From NCBI GenBank assembly GCA_963795335.1, contig CAWCHI010000006.1, positions 186,001 through 250,000 on the forward strand: DNA of 64,000 nt, in the 5' to 3' direction. Below the pieces are notes generated by a model. It was not told the DNA's origin. It did not search any database and saw only the letters and a program-made list of their open reading frames with translations. The position numbers and the translations under genes were made by a program. This DNA is from Trebonia sp963795335. Its GTDB lineage: Bacteria; Actinomycetota; Actinomycetes; Streptosporangiales; Streptosporangiaceae. This document shows positions 15,901 to 27,951 of this stretch, piece by piece; positions within the stretch are counted from its first letter, which is position 1; every line of letters starts with the position of its first letter.

Positions 15901-18900
15901 GTGCGTGCCGTCAGGAAGCCATGGTGGCAGCAGGCAACGGCGCTTGTAACCGTGAGCACCGGCGGCGTGATAACCGGGTTCAACTTCGTTCCAGGGGCGA
16001 CCGCGACGATGACCACGCCGACCAGCGTGCCAGTCCACCTGCTCGCGCTCGAGCAGGCGGGCCAGCCGGGCGCGCTCGAGCGACCCGTCGGGCGGCGGCA
16101 GCGCTTCCGGAGTTACCGGGGACGCTCCGCTGCGGGCCGCCATCGTCAACGTGGCCCGCTACTACTTGCAGCTCGCCGCGACCCGCACACCCGCCCGCAT
16201 GGAGTCGCTGATCTGGGACAACACCAGCAGCAACGGCGCTGACCACGGCCCCTCGTGCGCCGCCTTCGCCAGCCTCACGCTGGAGCTGGCGGCGCAGGCG
16301 GTCGGGCAGCAGAGCTGGGTCAGCGGCGGCGGGAGCTACCCGTTCCCGCTGCCCGAGTGGGCTGACGTCCGGGTCGACACCAACCCGGACTCGCCCGGGA
16401 TCGAGTCGCTGGTCGCGGACGCCACGGCACACGGCCGCTGGCACGCTCTCGGTGACGGCTACCAGGCCCAGCCGGGTGACTGGGTGCTGTTCGACGGCCA
16501 CGTGGAGGTCGTCATCAGTGACACCGCCGGAGTGCTGCAGACGGTCGGGGCTGACTCGCTGCCCGGGCTGACCGTCAACGAGCACTCGTTCGGCGCCCCC
16601 CTGTCGGGCCACGGCGTGGTCGGCTTCGTCAACAACGGCACCCTGACGACGGACGCGGTGACCCGTGCAGAGGGCACCGGGTCCGCCGCGCGCGGGACGG
16701 CGGCCGACTCGGCCGGCTCGGGCGGCAGCGCGGCGGCGTCCGGCTCAGGGAAGTTCGGGCCGGCCCGGCCGCGCGCCACCGAGGATGAGCCGGAGGCGGT
16801 GATCCCGGGGCTTTCCACCGTCACGCTGTCGCCCGCGACCGGGACGGACGCCAGGCCCTCCGCTGGCAGCGGGAAGGCACTGGGGAAGCAGGGCAGCACC
16901 GGCTCTTCGGGCAGCACCGGGTCTTCGGGCAGCACCGGCTCTTCGGGCAGCACCGGGCTTCGGCAGCACGTGCTTCGCCCGGCTCGCCAGTTTCGGCTCG
17001 GGGCTCGTCGGACCGCGGGTCGGCCGACATCCCGGGGGCGGCCGCGCCCGTGAGGTGGACCTCCTCCCCCAGCGCCGCACCGCCGGCCAAGCCCGGCAGC
17101 CGCTCGCCGGGCACGGCCGCCAGTGGCCCGGGCACGCCGGCGGCGACCAGGCCGAGCCGGAAGCCAGCCGGCGCCTCGGCCCCGCGGACGTCGTCCGGCC
17201 AGCAGTACCCCACCCCTGGCACGCAGTCCCAGCAGGCGTTCATCAGCGGCGTCGCCCCGGGGGCGATCGCCGCCCAGCGGCGGTACGGCGTGCCCGCCGC
17301 GGTCACCATCGCCCAGGCGATCGAGGAATCAGAATGGGGCCGCAGCGGGCTCGCGGCGCAGTACCACAACTTGTTCGGCATCAAGGGGAGCGGGCCCGCG
17401 GGCAGTGTCTCGCTCCCAACCTCGGAGTACTACAACGGCCAGTGGGTGACGATCGACGCGGCGTTCCGGGTCTACCACAACGATGCCGAGTCGATCGCGG
17501 ACCATGCCGCGCTGCTCGCGACCAGTGGCTATTACACCCGGGCGATGGCCGCCACGGCCGCCCCGGACACCTTCGCCAACGACCTGACCGGCGTCTACGC
17601 GACCGACCCGCACTACGGCGCGAACCTGATCGCGCTGATGAACCTGTACAACCTGTACCAGTACGACAGCGCCGCCGCCTCGTCGTCCGGTTCCAGCGGT
17701 GCCGCCGCACCCGCGCAGCCGCCCGCGAGCCCGGCCGCGACGCCGGCCGCCACGGCGACCCCGAGCGCCGCGCCCCCGGCCAGCGCGACCCCCTCCCCCG
17801 CGAGTTCGGCCAGCGCCAGCGTGCCCGGCAGCGTCGCCCCGGCCAGCTCGGCGGCCAGCGGCACGCAGCCTGGCGTGGCCCCCGCCAGCGGTCATTCCCC
17901 CGGCGGCGGCCAGCCCGGCAACGCCCCCGCTGGCAGCGGCCAGAGCGGCGCGCCAGCGGGCAACGCTTCGGCCAGCGCGATCCCGGGGGGAGGCAGCGCA
18001 CCGGCGCCGGTGTCCCCGAGTCCCCCGTCCGGCCCCCACGCCACGGGGCCAGCCAGCGCGACCGCGGGTTCCGCCGCGGCCCAGGTCCCCGGCATGACAA
18101 CGCCGACCATCGCGCCGTCCAATGCAGCGCCCGGTCCCAGCTCAACCGGGGGTGCCACCAGCACCACCCAGGCCGCTACCAGCGGCATCCCGGGACTCAT
18201 CTCCCCCGGGGCGCTGGCTTCAGGCACGCCCGCTCCCTCGGGCTCCGGGAGCAGCGGGGCGAGCACGGCCACCGCACTTCGCACCGGCACCGGCACCGGC
18301 ACCGGCACCGGCGGCACCCGTATCGTCACGACGGCCTTCGTCACCCACGACACGAACACCGGCACCCACGACACGAACACCGGCACCCACGACACGAACA
18401 CCGGCGCTCCGGCGTCTCCCGCGCCGGTGTCTCCCGGGCCAGAGCCGGCGCGGGAGACACCGGCGACGCGCACGCCACCCGCACGCAGGCCACCCGCACG
18501 CAGGCCACCCGCACGCAGGTCGCCGGCAGGCAGGGCACTCGCAGGCAGGCCGCCTCCACACCGGCCGCCGGCACCCAGGCCGCCGCCCGCGCGCAGGGGG
18601 CGCACCTGGCAGGTTCCTACGCGTCTGGCCCCCGGGTACCGGGACCGTTCACGCCCGGCTCTCCGTCGCCCGCTCCGCGGCCGGCCCGGATCGCGCCCCG
18701 GTACCAGCCGGACTTGCCCCCGGCGATGACGACCGCGTACTTCGCCAGCGCCAAGGCCCCGCTGGCGCGCGGCGAGCACCTGTACCGTGACGTGGCGGCC
18801 GGCTTCGGAATTGGCTGGCAGCTGCTGGCCGCGGTTGACTGGATGGAGTGCAAGGCCGACCCCCGCCGGTCTCCCGTGCAGGGGGAGAAGCTGGGGGCGG

Positions 18901-19259
18901 TCAACCCGGACGGCACCAGCTACTCGACCAAATCACAGGCACTCGCGGTGGTCGTCACGGACCTTGTGGACGTGGCCGCCGCGGTCTACGGAATCGACCT
19001 GGCCACCCGCCGGCCGCTGTCGGTGCGCGCCCTGGCGGCGACGTTCGCCGCGTTCCGCTGGGGCGCGATCCTGCACCGGCACGGAGTGTCCCCGATGGAG
19101 TTCCCCTACTCGGTCGCGGGACTGACCGCGCACCACCAGAAGATGCACTGGCCCCCCATCGACGCCCCCGAGGCCCCCGACCGTCCCGGGGCCAGGTTCC
19201 GCGACCCGTTCGGCGCCGTCCCGGTTGTCCTCAGCCTCGGTTACCCGGCGACCGTATGA
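15901..19259 (+). pseudogene. Large secreted multidomain cell-wall hydrolase (CHAP-like + GH73 glucosaminidase + third domain), three frameshifts
   Basis: Read through three frame changes (near 16090, 16965 and 18450-18600), this is one protein of about 1,110 residues. It starts at GTG 15901 with KPWWQQATALVTVSTGGVIT as a secretion signal. Segment 1 (about 16150-16640) resembles CHAP/NlpC amidases: GPSCAAFASLTLEL (nucleophile-type Cys), QPGDWVLFDGHVEVVI (His). A run of STGSS repeats follows. Segment 2 (about 17215-17680) is a FlgJ/LytG-type glucosaminidase: YGVPAAVTIAQAIEESEWGRS with the catalytic Glu, HNLFGIKG, and YHNDAESIADHA. Then come about 300 Ala/Pro/Ser-rich residues with THDTNTG repeats. 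Segment 3 (18720-19259; YFASAKAPLARGEHLYRDVA, FGIGWQLLAAVDWMECKADP) looks transglycosylase-like. It would cut peptidoglycan outside the cell, perhaps in spore or hyphal remodelling as GsmA does. Confidence 0.65.
18343..18405 (+). repeat. 21-bp coding tandem repeat x3
   Basis: Three exact copies of a 21-base unit code THDTNTG in the linker of the wall hydrolase. They are preceded by six-base ACCGGC repeats and followed by 15-base GCAGGCCACCCGCAC-type repeats. Confidence 0.85.
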
Positions 19260-19283
19260 ACGACAGAAAGCGGTGGTTAACCC

Positions 19284-20351
19284 GTGTTCCGCTCCCTGAT
19301 GTGGCTCAGGCGCCGGCTCTGGACCGGCCCGCCGGCCCCCGGGCAGGACGCCCAGGAACAGGCCACAGCCCACTACGTCACCGTCCGCCTCCCCGGCAGC
19401 AGGGCGTCCGGGACCCAGCAGGCGGGCACCAGCGGGCCAGCCGGTCCCGGCAGCTCCGGAGCCGCGCCGCAGAACCCGACTTTGGTGATCGTCCCGGCGG
19501 CCGGCGGTGCGCCGCCGCCCCGGCGGCACTGGTACTCCGGCCTCCCGCGCTGGCTGCGGTGGACCGCAGCGATCGTGATCGTAGTGGCGATCTTCCGCCG
19601 GATCGCCGCCTGGGCGGCGCTGGCGGTGCTGTCGGGGGCGCTGCACCTGTTCGGGATCAGTGCCAGCCTGCCGCACGTGTCCTTTGGCTGGCCGTGGTCG
19701 TCGTCGGGCACCACGACCTCGACCACGCTGGTGGGACCGCTGGTGCTGGAGAAGATCCAGGGCATCGACAAGCCCGCGCTCGGCTCGACCACCTTCGACT
19801 TTCAGTTCACCCGCAGCGTGTCCAAGCCGATCGGCATCCTGCCGTGCTGGTACTCGGCCACCTTCTCGGCCGTTGGCCACGCCTCGGCCACGGTCGACCT
19901 GAACCCGGGGCCAGCCTGGTGGAAGCCGGCGACCAGACATTACGTGCTCAAGGTGCTGAGCAAGCCGACGGGCACCGCCCCGGGCCGGGTGTCGGTGACG
20001 ATGTCGCTCCCGCTGCCGCAGCTTCCGCAGTCGGTGCACGACGTGTCGGTCGACAACACGCTGTCCAAGCCGGTCTCCTCCGACCACTCGTGGACCTACC
20101 CCGGGCTAGCGTGCGGCGCGATCGTCAAGCCGCAGTTCTCCGACGCGGTGCTCTACTCCCAGGCCCAGCAGGAGGCGTACACCCAGGCGACGACGGTCAC
20201 CGGCGTGACCAGGCCACTGGTCGCCGCGGCGGAGAAGGAAGCAGCCACGATCATCGGCGGCAACTTCATCACCCCGACCCTGGGCGCGCTCAACTACAAG
20301 GTCGGCCAGTTCACCATCGACTGGGTGGCGCCGAGTTCACCGAATGGCTAG
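19284..20351 (+). CDS. Membrane-anchored protein of the cell-wall module
   Basis: A 355-residue protein starting at GTG 19284, 24 bases after the hydrolase stop. Residues 1-85 are cytoplasmic and Pro/Gly/Ala-rich; one membrane segment (WLRWTAAIVIVVAIFRRIAA, extending to about residue 125) is followed by an extracellular domain rich in beta-prone Thr/Val segments (KPALGSTTFDFQFTRSVSKP, YVLKVLSKPTGTAPGRVSVT). The C-terminus (SQAQQEAYTQATTVTG onward) is helical and ends in VGQFTIDWVAPSS. No family recognised. Order and spacing suggest that it works with the hydrolase and the anchored protein at 14565. Confidence 0.75.
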   Translation: MFRSLMWLRRRLWTGPPAPGQDAQEQATAHYVTVRLPGSRASGTQQAGTSGPAGPGSSGAAPQNPTLVIVPAAGGAPPPRRHWYSGLPRWLRWTAAIVIVVAIFRRIAAWAALAVLSGALHLFGISASLPHVSFGWPWSSSGTTTSTTLVGPLVLEKIQGIDKPALGSTTFDFQFTRSVSKPIGILPCWYSATFSAVGHASATVDLNPGPAWWKPATRHYVLKVLSKPTGTAPGRVSVTMSLPLPQLPQSVHDVSVDNTLSKPVSSDHSWTYPGLACGAIVKPQFSDAVLYSQAQQEAYTQATTVTGVTRPLVAAAEKEAATIIGGNFITPTLGALNYKVGQFTIDWVAPSSPNG

Positions 20352-20419
20352 GGGTAGATTTACCGGGTACTGGAAGTAGCCGTACCGGGTCAGCTCCCCG
20401 GCCCACGCCGGCCGCCGCG

Positions 20420-21350
20420 ATGACGGCCGGGGTTTTCCCGGGGACGGGCCTGTTCCAGCGGTCGGCGGCCGCGTTCGCCGCCTCGGTGCCGGACGACCCG
20501 GCCGACGACGGTTACTTCGGCCCCGCCAGCGTCACCTGGCGAGTCCACCTCGACCTGTCGGCGCCGGTCGCGGGGCTGCGCTCACTGCTGCTGCAAGCGC
20601 TGCACCCGCTCGCCATGGCCGGGGTTGACCAGCACAGCCAGTGGCGCGACGACCCGGGCGGCCGATTCGCGTCGACCTCGGCTTACGTGCTGACGACAAC
20701 CTTCGGCGACCGGGCGGCGGCCCGGGCGGTCAACCAGCGCGTGCGCAAGATCCACGAGCACGTCACCGGCACCGACCAGGTGACCGGCCAGCCGTACGCG
20801 GCGGGCGACCCCGCCCTCCTCATCTGGGTGCACGCCGCGCTGGTGGAGTCCGGGCTGGCGGCCGCGGCCGCCTACGGGCTGGAGCTCAGCCCGGCGGAGC
20901 AGGACCAGTACGTGGCGGAGATGACCGCCGCGGCCGAGCTGGTCGGGGTGCCTGCAGGGACAGGCGCCGGCCTCGGTGGCCGAGCTGAACGGCTATTTCG
21001 ACGCGGTCCGCCCGGAGCTGCGCGCCAGCGCCTCGACCGCCGACGTGGCCGAGTACCTGCTCACCATGCCCGACGTCGAGCCGGAACTCGCCGAGGTATG
21101 GCAGGTGCTGGCGGCCGCGTCGGTCGCTACGCTGCCAGACTGGGCGCGGGCGCTGTACGGGTTCGGCGCCGGCGGCCCGGAGCCCGGCTCAGTCCCGCCT
21201 GAGCGCGAGGAGGTCCGGGCCATCCTCGGAGTCCTCGACGCGGTCTACCTGGGCGAGCCCGGCGTGCTCGAGGCGCGTCAGCGGCTCACCCTGCGGCTGC
21301 GGGCCGCGGCCGACGAACGGGTAGCGGACCAGCGGGCACAGGCCCGGTGA
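20420..21350 (+). pseudogene. Oxygenase MpaB family protein (DUF2236), one frameshift
   Basis: The N-terminal 180 residues show the DUF2236 pattern of the MpaB/latex-clearing-protein family: LLLQALHPLAMAGVDQHSQW, TTTFGDRAAARAVNQRVRKI followed by HEHV, and LLIWVHAALVESGLAA, supplying the conserved His residues for haem. A frame change near 20955-20975 separates the C-terminal 120 residues (VAELNGYFDAVRPELRAS...). Start ATG at 20420. The last bases overlap the ABC1 kinase start as GTGA, so the two are coupled. The break may be an assembly error, since both parts look well conserved. Confidence 0.8.
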
Positions 21351-22705
21351 GCGAGCCCAAACTGCGGGTCAGCCGGGGGCTGACCGCGATGCGGCTGGCT
21401 GCCCGCGGTGGCGCCCGCTACGCGGTCAACGCGCCCCGGCTGTTCGCCGCCGCAGGCGAGCACCGTCAGCAGCTGCGCGACGACCTGGCCCTGCGCACCG
21501 CCCAGGACGTGGCCGACACGCTCGGCACCATGAAGGGCGTGCTGATGAAGATCGGCCAGCTGGCCAGCTACGTCGACGACGGCATCGCCCCGCCCGCCCG
21601 CCGCATCCTCGGCCGGCTGCAGGACAGCGTCCCGCCGATGTCGGCCGAGCTCGCCGCGGGCATGATCAAGGCCGAGCTGGGCGACGTGCCGGAGAAGGTG
21701 TTCCGTGAGTGGGACCCGCGGCCGATCGCGGCCGCCTCCATCGGCCAGGTGCACCGGGCCATCACCGCCGACGGTCTCGCGGTCGCGGTGAAGGTGCAGT
21801 ACCCCGGCATCGCCGACACGATCGCGGCCGACCTCGGCAACGTCGCCCTCATCAAGTCGCTGCTGAAGATGGCGGCGCCCAGCCAGGACGTGACCGCGCT
21901 GCTCGAGGAGCTGCGGGCGCGCATTGGGGAGGAGCTCGACTACCGGCACGAGGCCGACAACCAGCGGCTGTTCGCCGATTACTTTGCGGGCCACCCGGCC
22001 GCGCGGGTGCCGCAGGTGGTCGACGAGCTGTCGACCGGCCGGGTCCTCACCAGCGAGCTGGCGGACGGGGTGCGCTTCGGCGAGATGCTGTCGTGGCCGC
22101 AGGCGGAGAAGGACCTGGCGGCAGAGACGATCTACCGGTTCACCTTCCGCTCGCTGTACGAGCTGCGCGCGTTCAACGGCGACCCGCACCCCGGCAACTA
22201 CCTCTTCGAGCCGGGCGGGCGGGTCACGTTCCTCGACTTCGGGCTGGTCAAGCACTTCACCGACGACGAGCTGACCCCGCTCGTGCGGATGATCGAGGCG
22301 TTGTGCGTGCAGGAGGACCCCGGCGCCTTCCGCGCCGCGATGGAGGAGGCGGGCTTCCTGGAGGCGGGCGCCCCGGTCGGCACCGACCAGGTGATCGAGC
22401 ACATGTCGCTGTTCTACGACATGGTCCGCCGTGCCGGCCCGCGCACCATGACCAGCGATTACGCGTCGGCGGTGGCGCGCCGGTACGTCGACTTCTCCAG
22501 CCCGCTGGCCACCTATGCGGCCATCCCGCGCTCCTACGTGATCCTGCAGCGGATCAACCTCGGGCTGTTCGCGATCCTGGGCGAGATGAACGCGACGGCC
22601 GACTGGCGGGCCATCTCCGAGGAGATCTGGCCGTTCATGGACGTGCCGCCGGCCACACCGATGGGCGCGGCGGAAGCCCGCTGGCTGGCCGCCAAGCGCG
22701 GCTGA
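21347..22705 (+). CDS. ABC1 kinase (AarF/UbiB) family protein
   Basis: A 452-residue atypical kinase. Family marks are visible in order: the KxGQ motif in GVLMKIGQLASYVDD, the Ala-rich loop ...PRPIAAASIGQVHRA, the lysine in LAVAVKVQYPGIADTI, the ELDYRHEADNQ helix, then the catalytic NGDPHPGNYLFEPGG and LDFGLVKHF. UbiB/AarF proteins support isoprenoid quinone or lipid metabolism; actinomycetes make menaquinone, so a role in lipid or quinone homeostasis is inferred. It starts at GTG 21347, overlapping the MpaB-family gene. Confidence 0.93.
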   Translation: MSEPKLRVSRGLTAMRLAARGGARYAVNAPRLFAAAGEHRQQLRDDLALRTAQDVADTLGTMKGVLMKIGQLASYVDDGIAPPARRILGRLQDSVPPMSAELAAGMIKAELGDVPEKVFREWDPRPIAAASIGQVHRAITADGLAVAVKVQYPGIADTIAADLGNVALIKSLLKMAAPSQDVTALLEELRARIGEELDYRHEADNQRLFADYFAGHPAARVPQVVDELSTGRVLTSELADGVRFGEMLSWPQAEKDLAAETIYRFTFRSLYELRAFNGDPHPGNYLFEPGGRVTFLDFGLVKHFTDDELTPLVRMIEALCVQEDPGAFRAAMEEAGFLEAGAPVGTDQVIEHMSLFYDMVRRAGPRTMTSDYASAVARRYVDFSSPLATYAAIPRSYVILQRINLGLFAILGEMNATADWRAISEEIWPFMDVPPATPMGAAEARWLAAKRG

Positions 22706-22736
22706 CCGTGTCCGCCCGCGACACCCGGGCAATGGT

Positions 22737-22764
22737 CCGAACGGGGGCGGCCGCCTCCGTCCGG
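22737..22764. terminator. Possible bidirectional terminator
   Basis: ccgaacgggggcgg followed directly by ccgcctccgtccgg forms a near-perfect inverted repeat (12 of 14 pairs) between convergent genes. Confidence 0.45.
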
Positions 22765-22769
22765 ATCAC

Positions 22770-23309
22770 CTAACTCGCGTTCCGGCGCGAGCGGTAGGCG
22801 GCCACGTTGACCCGGTTGGCGCAGGTGAGCCCGCAGAACCGGCGTGAGCGGTTCTTGGACAGGTCAACCAGCACGTCGTCGCAGTCGTCGGCGGCGCAGT
22901 AGCGCAGCCGGCCGAGCTCACCGGTGCGGATGACGTCGGCTATCGCCATCGCGAAGTCGACCGCCATGCGGTCGGCCAGCGGCGCCTCGGGCGTGGTGGC
23001 GTGGATGTGGTACTCCCAGCCGTCGTGCCTGACCAGCTGGGGCAGCGCACTGGCGTCCCGCAGCAGGTCGTTGACCATGACGACGGCCTCGTCCTCGGTC
23101 ATCTCCCACAGCCCGGCGAAGCGCGGGCGCAGCGCCCGGACGGCGTCCAGCTCGGCCTGGTCCCGGGTGCGGCTGCCGGTCCACCGCCAGTGGGCGACGA
23201 AGTCGTCGAGCGCGGCCAGGTCGGGCAACTCCTCGGCCCCGCCGCGGCTGGTGTTGACCAGGGCGGCGGTCGCGTTCAGCGACATCTCCGTGTCATGGGT
23301 AAAAAGCAT
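22770..23309 (-). CDS. CGNR zinc-finger / ABATE-domain regulator
   Basis: A 179-residue protein. The N-terminal part is an ABATE-type stress-sensing domain (MLFTHDTEMSLNATAALVNT, then LPDLAALDDFVAHWRWTG); the C-terminal part is the CGNR zinc finger (YCAADDCDDVLVDLSKNRSR, RFCGLTCANRVNVAAYRSRR) with four Cys and the CxNR-type ending. ATG 23309 is preferred to 23333: AGAGG precedes it and the family opens with MLFxHDTE. It is divergent from an EamA exporter and probably controls it. Confidence 0.92.
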   Translation of the reverse strand: MLFTHDTEMSLNATAALVNTSRGGAEELPDLAALDDFVAHWRWTGSRTRDQAELDAVRALRPRFAGLWEMTEDEAVVMVNDLLRDASALPQLVRHDGWEYHIHATTPEAPLADRMAVDFAMAIADVIRTGELGRLRYCAADDCDDVLVDLSKNRSRRFCGLTCANRVNVAAYRSRRNAS

Positions 23310-23409
23310 TTGACCTCTTTCACCATCCCTCATTATGGTAATAAGTGTAGCTCTGCATTACTACTTACAGGCCGGGCTGCTGACAGGTCCCGAGCCGAGG
23401 AGCGAGTGG

Positions 23410-24450
23410 ATGGCGCCAGGGCGGATCACATCAGTGCGGGCGACCCCAGGGCGGGAGGCGGATGACGGGATCGTACCCGCGGCCGCTCCTGGCCCGCGCC
23501 GCGGTGCCGGCCAGCAAGCCGCTGCCCGCCCGGGAACCGGACGGCAAGGGGTGGGCATCGCCATCGGGGTCGTGTCGGCGGCCTGCTTCGGGACCTCAGG
23601 CACGTTCGGCTCGGCCCTGATCGGGGCGGGCTGGTCGCCCGCCGGGGCGGTTCTCGCCCGGGTGTGCGTGGCGGCCCTGGCGCTGACCGTGCCCGCCGCG
23701 GTGACGCTGCGCGGCCGGTGGGGCCTGCTGCGCCGCTCGGCCCGCCAGGTCGTGGGTTACGGCCTGGTCGGCGTGGCCGCCTGCCAGGTCTGCTACTTCA
23801 ACGCGATCGCCCACATGGACGTCGGCATCTCGATCCTGCTCGAGTACCTCGGCATCGTCTTCATCGTCGGCTGGCTGTGGGCCCGGCACGGGCAGCGGCC
23901 CCGCCTGCTGACGGTGCTGGGCGGGCTCGCCGCCCTCGGCGGCCTCGGGCTGATGCTCGACCTGTCCGGGTCGGGCGGGGTCAGCCTGATCGGGGTGGCG
24001 TGGGCGCTGGGGGCGGCGGTGGCGATGGCGGTCTACTTCTTCCAGTCGGCCCAGACCGCCGAGGCGGGCGCCGAGACGCTGCCTCCGGTAGCGCTGACCT
24101 GGGGCGGCATGGTGACCGGGGCGGTTGCCCTGGTGCTGCTGGGGGTGACCCGGGCGATGCCGCTGCGGTTCGCCGCGGGCGACGTGTCGCTGCTGAACAC
24201 CCAGGTGAGCTGGATCGTGCCGGTCCTCGGGCTGGGCGTAGTGGCGGCCGCGATCGCCTACGTGACCGGGATCGGGGCGGCCCGGCGGCTCGGGGCGAAG
24301 CTGGGGTCGTTCGTCGCGATGGCGGAGGTCTTGTTCGCGGCCGGGTTCGCCTGGGTGCTGCTGCACCAGGTGCCGACCGGGATGCAGTTCCTGGGCGGGG
24401 CGCTGATCCTGGCCGGCGTGATCGCGGTCCGCCTGGACGAGTCGGGCTGA
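23410..24450 (+). CDS. EamA/DMT family transporter
   Basis: A 346-residue membrane protein with ten hydrophobic segments in two EamA repeats: GVGIAIGVVSAACFGTSGTF begins repeat one and LIGVAWALGAAVAMAVYFFQ begins repeat two. The Pro-containing EYLGIVFIVGWLWA and GGALILAGVIAVRL helices end each repeat. Such proteins export amino acids, metabolites or drugs. ATG 23410, after CCGAGGAGCG, is chosen; the frame is open back to 23335. It is divergent from the CGNR regulator over 100 A/T-richer bases. Confidence 0.88.
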   Translation: MAPGRITSVRATPGREADDGIVPAAAPGPRRGAGQQAAARPGTGRQGVGIAIGVVSAACFGTSGTFGSALIGAGWSPAGAVLARVCVAALALTVPAAVTLRGRWGLLRRSARQVVGYGLVGVAACQVCYFNAIAHMDVGISILLEYLGIVFIVGWLWARHGQRPRLLTVLGGLAALGGLGLMLDLSGSGGVSLIGVAWALGAAVAMAVYFFQSAQTAEAGAETLPPVALTWGGMVTGAVALVLLGVTRAMPLRFAAGDVSLLNTQVSWIVPVLGLGVVAAAIAYVTGIGAARRLGAKLGSFVAMAEVLFAAGFAWVLLHQVPTGMQFLGGALILAGVIAVRLDESG

Positions 24451-24560
24451 CCGGCGGGCCGCCCCCGCCTCGGACGCGGCTTATTCGACGCGCGCCAATC
24501 TGGCTCGGTTTCGCCCGGCAACTCGCGCGCCTTGTCGGTCCGGGACCGTAGGATTTTCCC

Positions 24561-26514
<1,954 letters not shown>

Positions 26515-26550
26515 CGCTGACTTCGCCGCCGCCCACGCGTCTACCGGGGT

Positions 26551-27296
26551 ATGAGCTACGCGACGATCAACGGCCAGGAGCTGCACTACGAGACCTACGG
26601 CGCACCCGCGGCCGGCCGGCGGCCGCTGGTACTGCTGCACGGCGGCCTGCTGACAACCGAGCTGTCCTTCGGGCCGCTGCTCGAGCCGCTGGCGGCGGCC
26701 GGCCGGTCATCGCGATCGAGCTGCAGGGGCACGGGCACACGCCCGACACCGACCGGCCGCTGGCGATCGAGTCGCTCGCGGGCGACGTGACCGGACTGCT
26801 CGACGCGCTCGGGATCGCCTCGGCCGACCTGTTCGGCTTCAGCCTGGGCGGGCTGGTCGCGTTCGCGGTCGCGCTGGCGGCCCCCCGCCGGGTCGGCAAG
26901 CTGGTCGCCGCCTCGGCCGACCCCTTCCGGCCGCCGGGCCGGGAGAGCGAGCCGCTGGGCGAAGACAAGCTGCCGACCCAGGCCGACTTCGAGGCGATGC
27001 GGGCCGCCTATGAGGCGGTCGCCCCGGATCCGGGCCACTTCGAGAAGTTCGCCGCCCGGGCGAGCGCCATGGTCCACGAGTACCCCGGCTGGACCGCGGA
27101 GCAACTCGGCCGCCTGCGGACGCCGACGCTGCTGGTCTTCGGCGACCGCGACTTCACGCCGCTGCCGGACGTCGCCGAGCTGTACGGTTTCCTGCCCGAC
27201 GGGCAGCTGGCGGTGCTCCCGGCGACGACGCACATGGGCGTCACCCGCCACCCGGGCCTGCCCGGGCTGATCACGCCGTTCCTCGACGGCGTGTAG
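26551..27296 (+). pseudogene. Alpha/beta-fold hydrolase, one frameshift
   Basis: N-terminal MSYATINGQELHYETYG and LVLLHGGLLTTELSFGPLL (oxyanion HGG) are in the frame of 26551. After about 26705 the sequence continues in another frame as VIAIELQGHGHTPDTDRP, then DLFGFSLGGLVAFAVALAAP (nucleophile Ser in GFSLGG), TLLVFGDRDFTPL (acid Asp) and ATTHMGVTRHP (His). All three catalytic residues are present, so a one-base error in the GC-rich run gcggcggccggccgg would explain the break. Similar proteins hydrolyse esters, epoxides or haloalkanes. Complete length is about 248 residues. Confidence 0.8.
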
Positions 27297-27352
27297 GGCC
27301 GGCCAGGCTGGCCGGGGTGCGCCGGCCGTCAGCACGGCGCGATGATGAGCCC

Positions 27353-27878
27353 ATGACATGGACCGCGCCCGAGGTCGACCGGGTGATCGCCCCGCTCGGC
27401 CAGTTCACCGGCGATGAGCGCGCACTGGCCGGGGCGTGGCTCGACTTCGGCCGCCAGACGCTGCTGTGGAAATGCGGCGGGCTGACGGAGGGCCAGCTCA
27501 AGGCGACGGTGATCGAGCCGTCCCGGCTGTCACTGCTGGGGCTGGTCCGCCATCTGGCCGAGGTCGAGCGGGAATGGTTCCGCACCCGCTTCGCCGGGGC
27601 CGCCGACGGCTATCTCTACTGCACCGACGACGACCAGACGGCCGAGTTCACCGTCGAGTCGGCCGACGCGGCGGCGGACTTCGCCGCCTACCACCGGGAG
27701 ATCGACCTCGTCCGCGAGCAGACCCGCGGGCGCTCGCTCGACGAGACGTTCCTCGATCCCCGGCGGCGTGAGCCGATCAGCGTGCTGGGTCTACAGCTGC
27801 CTGATCCAGGAGTACGCGCGTCACAACGGGCACGCCGACCTGCTGCGCGAGCGCATCGACGGGAGGACTGGGCACTGA
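27353..27878 (+). pseudogene. DinB/DUF664 family protein, frameshift near the 3' end
   Basis: MTWTAPEVDRVIAPLGQFTG opens a DUF664-type DinB four-helix bundle; LSLLGLVRHLAEVEREWF supplies the first His metal ligand region. The last helix (WVYSCLIQEYARHNGHADLL, with the paired His residues, then RERIDG) lies in another frame after about 27785, ending at TGA 27878. Read together it is a normal 175-residue protein. DinB-fold proteins act as thiol-dependent S-transferases or metal-dependent enzymes. The unshifted frame runs on into the downstream tandem repeat. Confidence 0.8.
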
Positions 27879-27880
27879 GC

Positions 27881-27934
27881 CAGCGTCGCTTCGGCTGGTG
27901 TTGCGGGCAGCGTCGCTTCGGCTGGCGTTGCGGC
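27881..27934. repeat. 27-bp direct repeat x2 just after a stop codon
   Basis: Two copies of CAGCGTCGCTTCGGCTGG plus nine further bases, differing at two positions, start 3 bases after the DinB stop. Confidence 0.85.
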
Positions 27935-27951
27935 TGACCCTGCGGGGGGCC

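Noticed and set aside
18848..20412. 5' part of a 784-codon plus-strand frame
   Set aside because: It is out of frame with the wall hydrolase and anchored protein; only its end (from ATG 20420) is the MpaB-family gene.
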